A program made the position numbers and the translations under genes. From positions 186,001 through 250,000 of the forward strand of contig NZ_NPKR01000005.1 in the NCBI RefSeq assembly GCF_008329535.1: a stretch of DNA of 64,000 nucleotides, read 5' to 3'. This document shows positions 61,591 to 64,000 of this stretch, piece after piece. This DNA comes from Mycolicibacterium sp. P1-18 (GTDB taxonomy: Bacteria > Actinomycetota > Actinomycetes > Mycobacteriales > Mycobacteriaceae). Every line of letters begins with the position of its first letter. The stretch's first letter is position 1. Under the pieces are notes generated by a model that made no database searches, was not told the origin of the DNA, and saw only the letters and a list, made by a program, of their open reading frames with translations.

Positions 61591-64000
61591 CGGCGCCGAG
61601 CAGCCCGGCCAGTTCGTCGGCGTCGGGCAGGACTTCGGGCGTCACCGTGCGCCCGCTGCGCACGTAGTGGAACGCCGTCCGCACCGACTCCGGTGACACC
61701 CCGGCCGTGGCGGCCCACGCCAGCCGGTACACGGCGAGCTGAATTGCGTTCTGTTGCAACGCCTCCTCGGTCGCCGGCGCATCACCGGTCTTCCAGTCGA
61801 CCACCGTCACCCCGCCGTCGTCGTCGGCGAACACCGCGTCGATCCGGCCGCGGACGACCGTGCCGCCGATGACCATGTCGAAGGGCACCTCGACGTCGAC
61901 CGGGGTCCGCGCCGCCCACGGCGACACCGCGAAGGCCTCCTGCAGCTCGGCGAGTTGCTCGGCCTCCGACAGGCCCAGCTCGCCGTCGACCGCGCCCGGC
62001 AGGTCCTCGAGGTCGAACAGCCGCTCGGCGTGGAAGAACCGTTGCACCCAGTCGTGGAAGGCGGTGCCGAGCAGCGCGTACGGATCCGGGCGTGCCGGTA
62101 CGCGACGCTGCAGCCGGCCCAGCGCACCGTCGGGGTCTCGGCCGAGGTCGACCAGCGCGCTCACCGACAGCTGCGCCGGCAGCACCGGTGCCGGCCGGAG
62201 CAGGGCCAGCTCACGCTCGGCGATCAGTGCGTCGACGTCGGCGATCCATCCGTCGGGGTCCGCCGGTTCGGGGCCGTCGGCGTCGTGGCCCGCCGCCATG
62301 GCCGCGCGGACGAGTTCGACGCCGCGGTCGACGACGCCCCGCTCCGCACCGGCCGGGTCGACGGGCCAGTTGCGCTCCAGCACCGTGTCCCGCAACGGGT
62401 TCGACTCGCCGTCGGCCGGCGCCGGCGCCCACCGTTCGACGACTCCGCACGGGTTCCCCGCGGCCGCAGCCTGGTCGATCACGTCCTTGATCTCGAGCAG
62501 GAAGTCCGACGGTCCGCGGGGCTTGGACTCCGTCGCCCCCCAGTGATGACCGGACAGCAGCAGGGTGTCCTCGGCGCGCGTCAGCGCCACGTACAGCAGG
62601 CGGCGCTCCTCGTCGACCCGCCGCTGGTCCAGGGTCTTCCGGTGGGCGGTGATCTTGTCCGACAACGCCTTCCGGTCGTTGACGTCGGAGGTGTCGAGCA
62701 CGGGCACGCCGTGTTCGGACACTTCGGCGCGGTCACCGCGCAGCAGCGGCGGCAGGTCACCGGCGTCGCTGAGCCACGTGCGGGCGGATCCCGACGACGG
62801 GAACACCCGGGCGCTCAGGTGCGGGACCGCGACGATCTGCCACTCCAGGCCCTTGGCGGCGTGCACGGTCAGGATCTGGACGCGGTCCTTCGACACCGTG
62901 ATCTCCGCCGGGGCCAGCCCGTTCTCCACCTCCATCGCGGCGTCGAGGAACGCGAGCAGGCCGACCACCGACGCCGAGGGGCGGGCGGCGAACTCGCCGA
63001 CGACGTCGGAGAACGCGTCGAGGTGTTCGGTGCCACTCCACCCCGCCGAGACGGTCTGCGCGGCACGGACCTCGGCGTCCACGCCGAGCATCCACCGAAT
63101 CTCGGCGATCAGGTCGGGCAGGGGGTGGTGTAGTTGTGCTCGCAACGCGGTCAGCTCTCGGCACAGTGCGACGACGCGTCCGTAGCCAACCGCCGAATAG
63201 CGGTCCGGGTGCCCGGGATCGCAGATCGCGTCGGCCAGACACGCGGTGTCCGCGTCCGGGCTCGCGGCCGCGACGATGTGCGTCGTCGAGGACCGGTCGA
63301 CGGTGCCCTTGCTCGCGGAGTCGAGTTCCACCGCCCGGCGCCACAGCGCGGCGACGTCGGCGGCGCCCAACCGCCATCGCGGCCCGGTGACCACGCGAAT
63401 CGCCGCCGAACCGGCGGTGGGGTCGGCGGTCAACCGCAGCATCGCGACCACGTCGGCCACCTCGGGCACCGACAGCAGGCCCGACAATCCGACGACCTCG
63501 ACCGGCACGCCGCGCGCGGTCAGCGCCTCGGCCACGGGAGCGGCGTCGGCGTTGCGGCGCACCAGCACCGCCGTGGTCGGAACGTCGGCTCCGGAGTCGA
63601 CCGCGCCGTGGTATGCCTCGGCCAACTGGTCTGCCAGCCAATCCCTTTCGACGCTCACGTCGCTCAGCAGCGCGCACCTGACGGTGCCGGCCTGGGCGCC
63701 GGGCCGGGGCAGCAGCTCGCGAACGGCGACCGACCGGCGCCGGGCCTCCATCGAGACGGCGTTGGCCAGGTGCAGGGCGCTCGGCGGGTTGCGCCAGCTG
63801 GTGCGCAGCTCCAGCGTCGGCGCCGGCGTGCCATCGGAGAGGCAGAAGTCGGTGGTGAAGCGCGGCAGATTGGTCGCCGACGCGCCACGCCAGCCGTAGA
63901 TCGACTGGATCGGGTCGCCCACCGCCGTCAAGGCGAGCTGGTCGTCGACGCCGCCACCGAACAACGCCGACAGCGCGACCCGCTGCGCGTGGCCGGTGTC
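61562..64000 (-). CDS. adnB: AdnB, helicase-nuclease subunit (5' end outside the window)
   Basis: At least 812 residues, open to the window edge in frame. Helicase motifs VGDPIQSIYGWRGASA, then [22 protein letters not shown] and RRLLYVALTRAEDTLLLSG; the C-terminal RecB-type nuclease has VRGRIDAVFADDDGGVTVVDWKTGDAP and QLAVYRLAW with the catalytic Asp-Trp-Lys. AdnAB resects double-strand breaks in mycobacteria. adnA would be expected upstream, beyond 64000. Confidence 0.92.
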   Translation of the reverse strand, partial: DTGHAQRVALSALFGGGVDDQLALTAVGDPIQSIYGWRGASATNLPRFTTDFCLSDGTPAPTLELRTSWRNPPSALHLANAVSMEARRRSVAVRELLPRPGAQAGTVRCALLSDVSVERDWLADQLAEAYHGAVDSGADVPTTAVLVRRNADAAPVAEALTARGVPVEVVGLSGLLSVPEVADVVAMLRLTADPTAGSAAIRVVTGPRWRLGAADVAALWRRAVELDSASKGTVDRSSTTHIVAAASPDADTACLADAICDPGHPDRYSAVGYGRVVALCRELTALRAQLHHPLPDLIAEIRWMLGVDAEVRAAQTVSAGWSGTEHLDAFSDVVGEFAARPSASVVGLLAFLDAAMEVENGLAPAEITVSKDRVQILTVHAAKGLEWQIVAVPHLSARVFPSSGSARTWLSDAGDLPPLLRGDRAEVSEHGVPVLDTSDVNDRKALSDKITAHRKTLDQRRVDEERRLLYVALTRAEDTLLLSGHHWGATESKPRGPSDFLLEIKDVIDQAAAAGNPCGVVERWAPAPADGESNPLRDTVLERNWPVDPAGAERGVVDRGVELVRAAMAAGHDADGPEPADPDGWIADVDALIAERELALLRPAPVLPAQLSVSALVDLGRDPDGALGRLQRRVPARPDPYALLGTAFHDWVQRFFHAERLFDLEDLPGAVDGELGLSEAEQLAELQEAFAVSPWAARTPVDVEVPFDMVIGGTVVRGRIDAVFADDDGGVTVVDWKTGDAPATEEALQQNAIQLAVYRLAWAATAGVSPESVRTAFHYVRSGRTVTPEVLPDADELAGLLGAASEERCGTP

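Overview
The window looks like chromosome of a mycobacterium, most likely an environmental fast grower (Mycolicibacterium type). The evidence is high GC, mycobacterial promoter and ribosome-binding-site style, and a right-hand third (about 40.7-64 kb) that reproduces the conserved block known in M. tuberculosis as Rv3193c-Rv3201c: UPF0182 membrane protein, PDZ/Lon protein, DUF2342 protein, ThiF-like protein, ABC1 kinase, whiB7, uvrD2, mycoredoxin mrx1, nudC, potassium channel and adnB. An initiator tRNA-fMet (40746-40819, minus strand) marks the left border of this block. No insertion sequence, integrase, CRISPR array or rRNA was seen.

The left 40 kb is accessory and almost entirely catabolic, arranged as compact operons that each have their own regulator. 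After the 3' end of a GyrA-like subunit come an LLM-type oxidoreductase divergent from a MerR regulator, then a six-gene cobalt nitrile hydratase operon (DUF1097 membrane protein, nthB, nthA, activator, cbtB, cbtA) divergent from a GlxA-type regulator. An AraC regulator and two short-chain dehydrogenases with a truncated SnoaL remnant follow. From 9.4 to 17.1 kb an NCS1 permease, VOC protein, PucR regulator, deacetylase-fold hydrolase, old yellow enzyme, DUF1989 protein and amidase together suggest use of a nitrogen compound, possibly a cyclic imide. From 17.3 to 26.1 kb an eight-gene, translationally coupled operon (class III CoA-transferase, MHS permease, alcohol and aldehyde dehydrogenases, glycerate kinase, CitE-like lyase, 2-hydroxyacid dehydrogenase, GntR) probably takes an organic acid towards glycerate or glyoxylate.

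An APC permease, a tandem Usp protein and a small ferredoxin-like protein come next. They are followed by a TetR regulator carrying a zinc-ribbon-like N-terminus, whose own operator-like palindrome recurs upstream of a split transketolase/SDR/epoxide-hydrolase operon (28.6-34.6 kb). A LysR regulator with a visible T-N11-A box faces a tartrate module (tartrate dehydrogenase, DctA-type carrier, glycerate kinase) at 34.7-39.7 kb. A short stretch of small genes, one apparently frameshifted, leads to the tRNA.

Two further insertions sit in or beside the conserved block. One is a FAD oxidase with a large SARP/AAA regulator and a SARP-type direct repeat between them (40.9-45.8 kb). The other is a zinc-starvation island with a Zur-like box between a zinc-free L28 paralogue and a COG0523 protein (52.2-54.5 kb). 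The most informative regulatory region is the whiB7 leader (56197-56627): WhiB7-type promoter, a 61-codon alanine-rich upstream ORF with a strong ribosome binding site, and a strong hairpin just after its stop.
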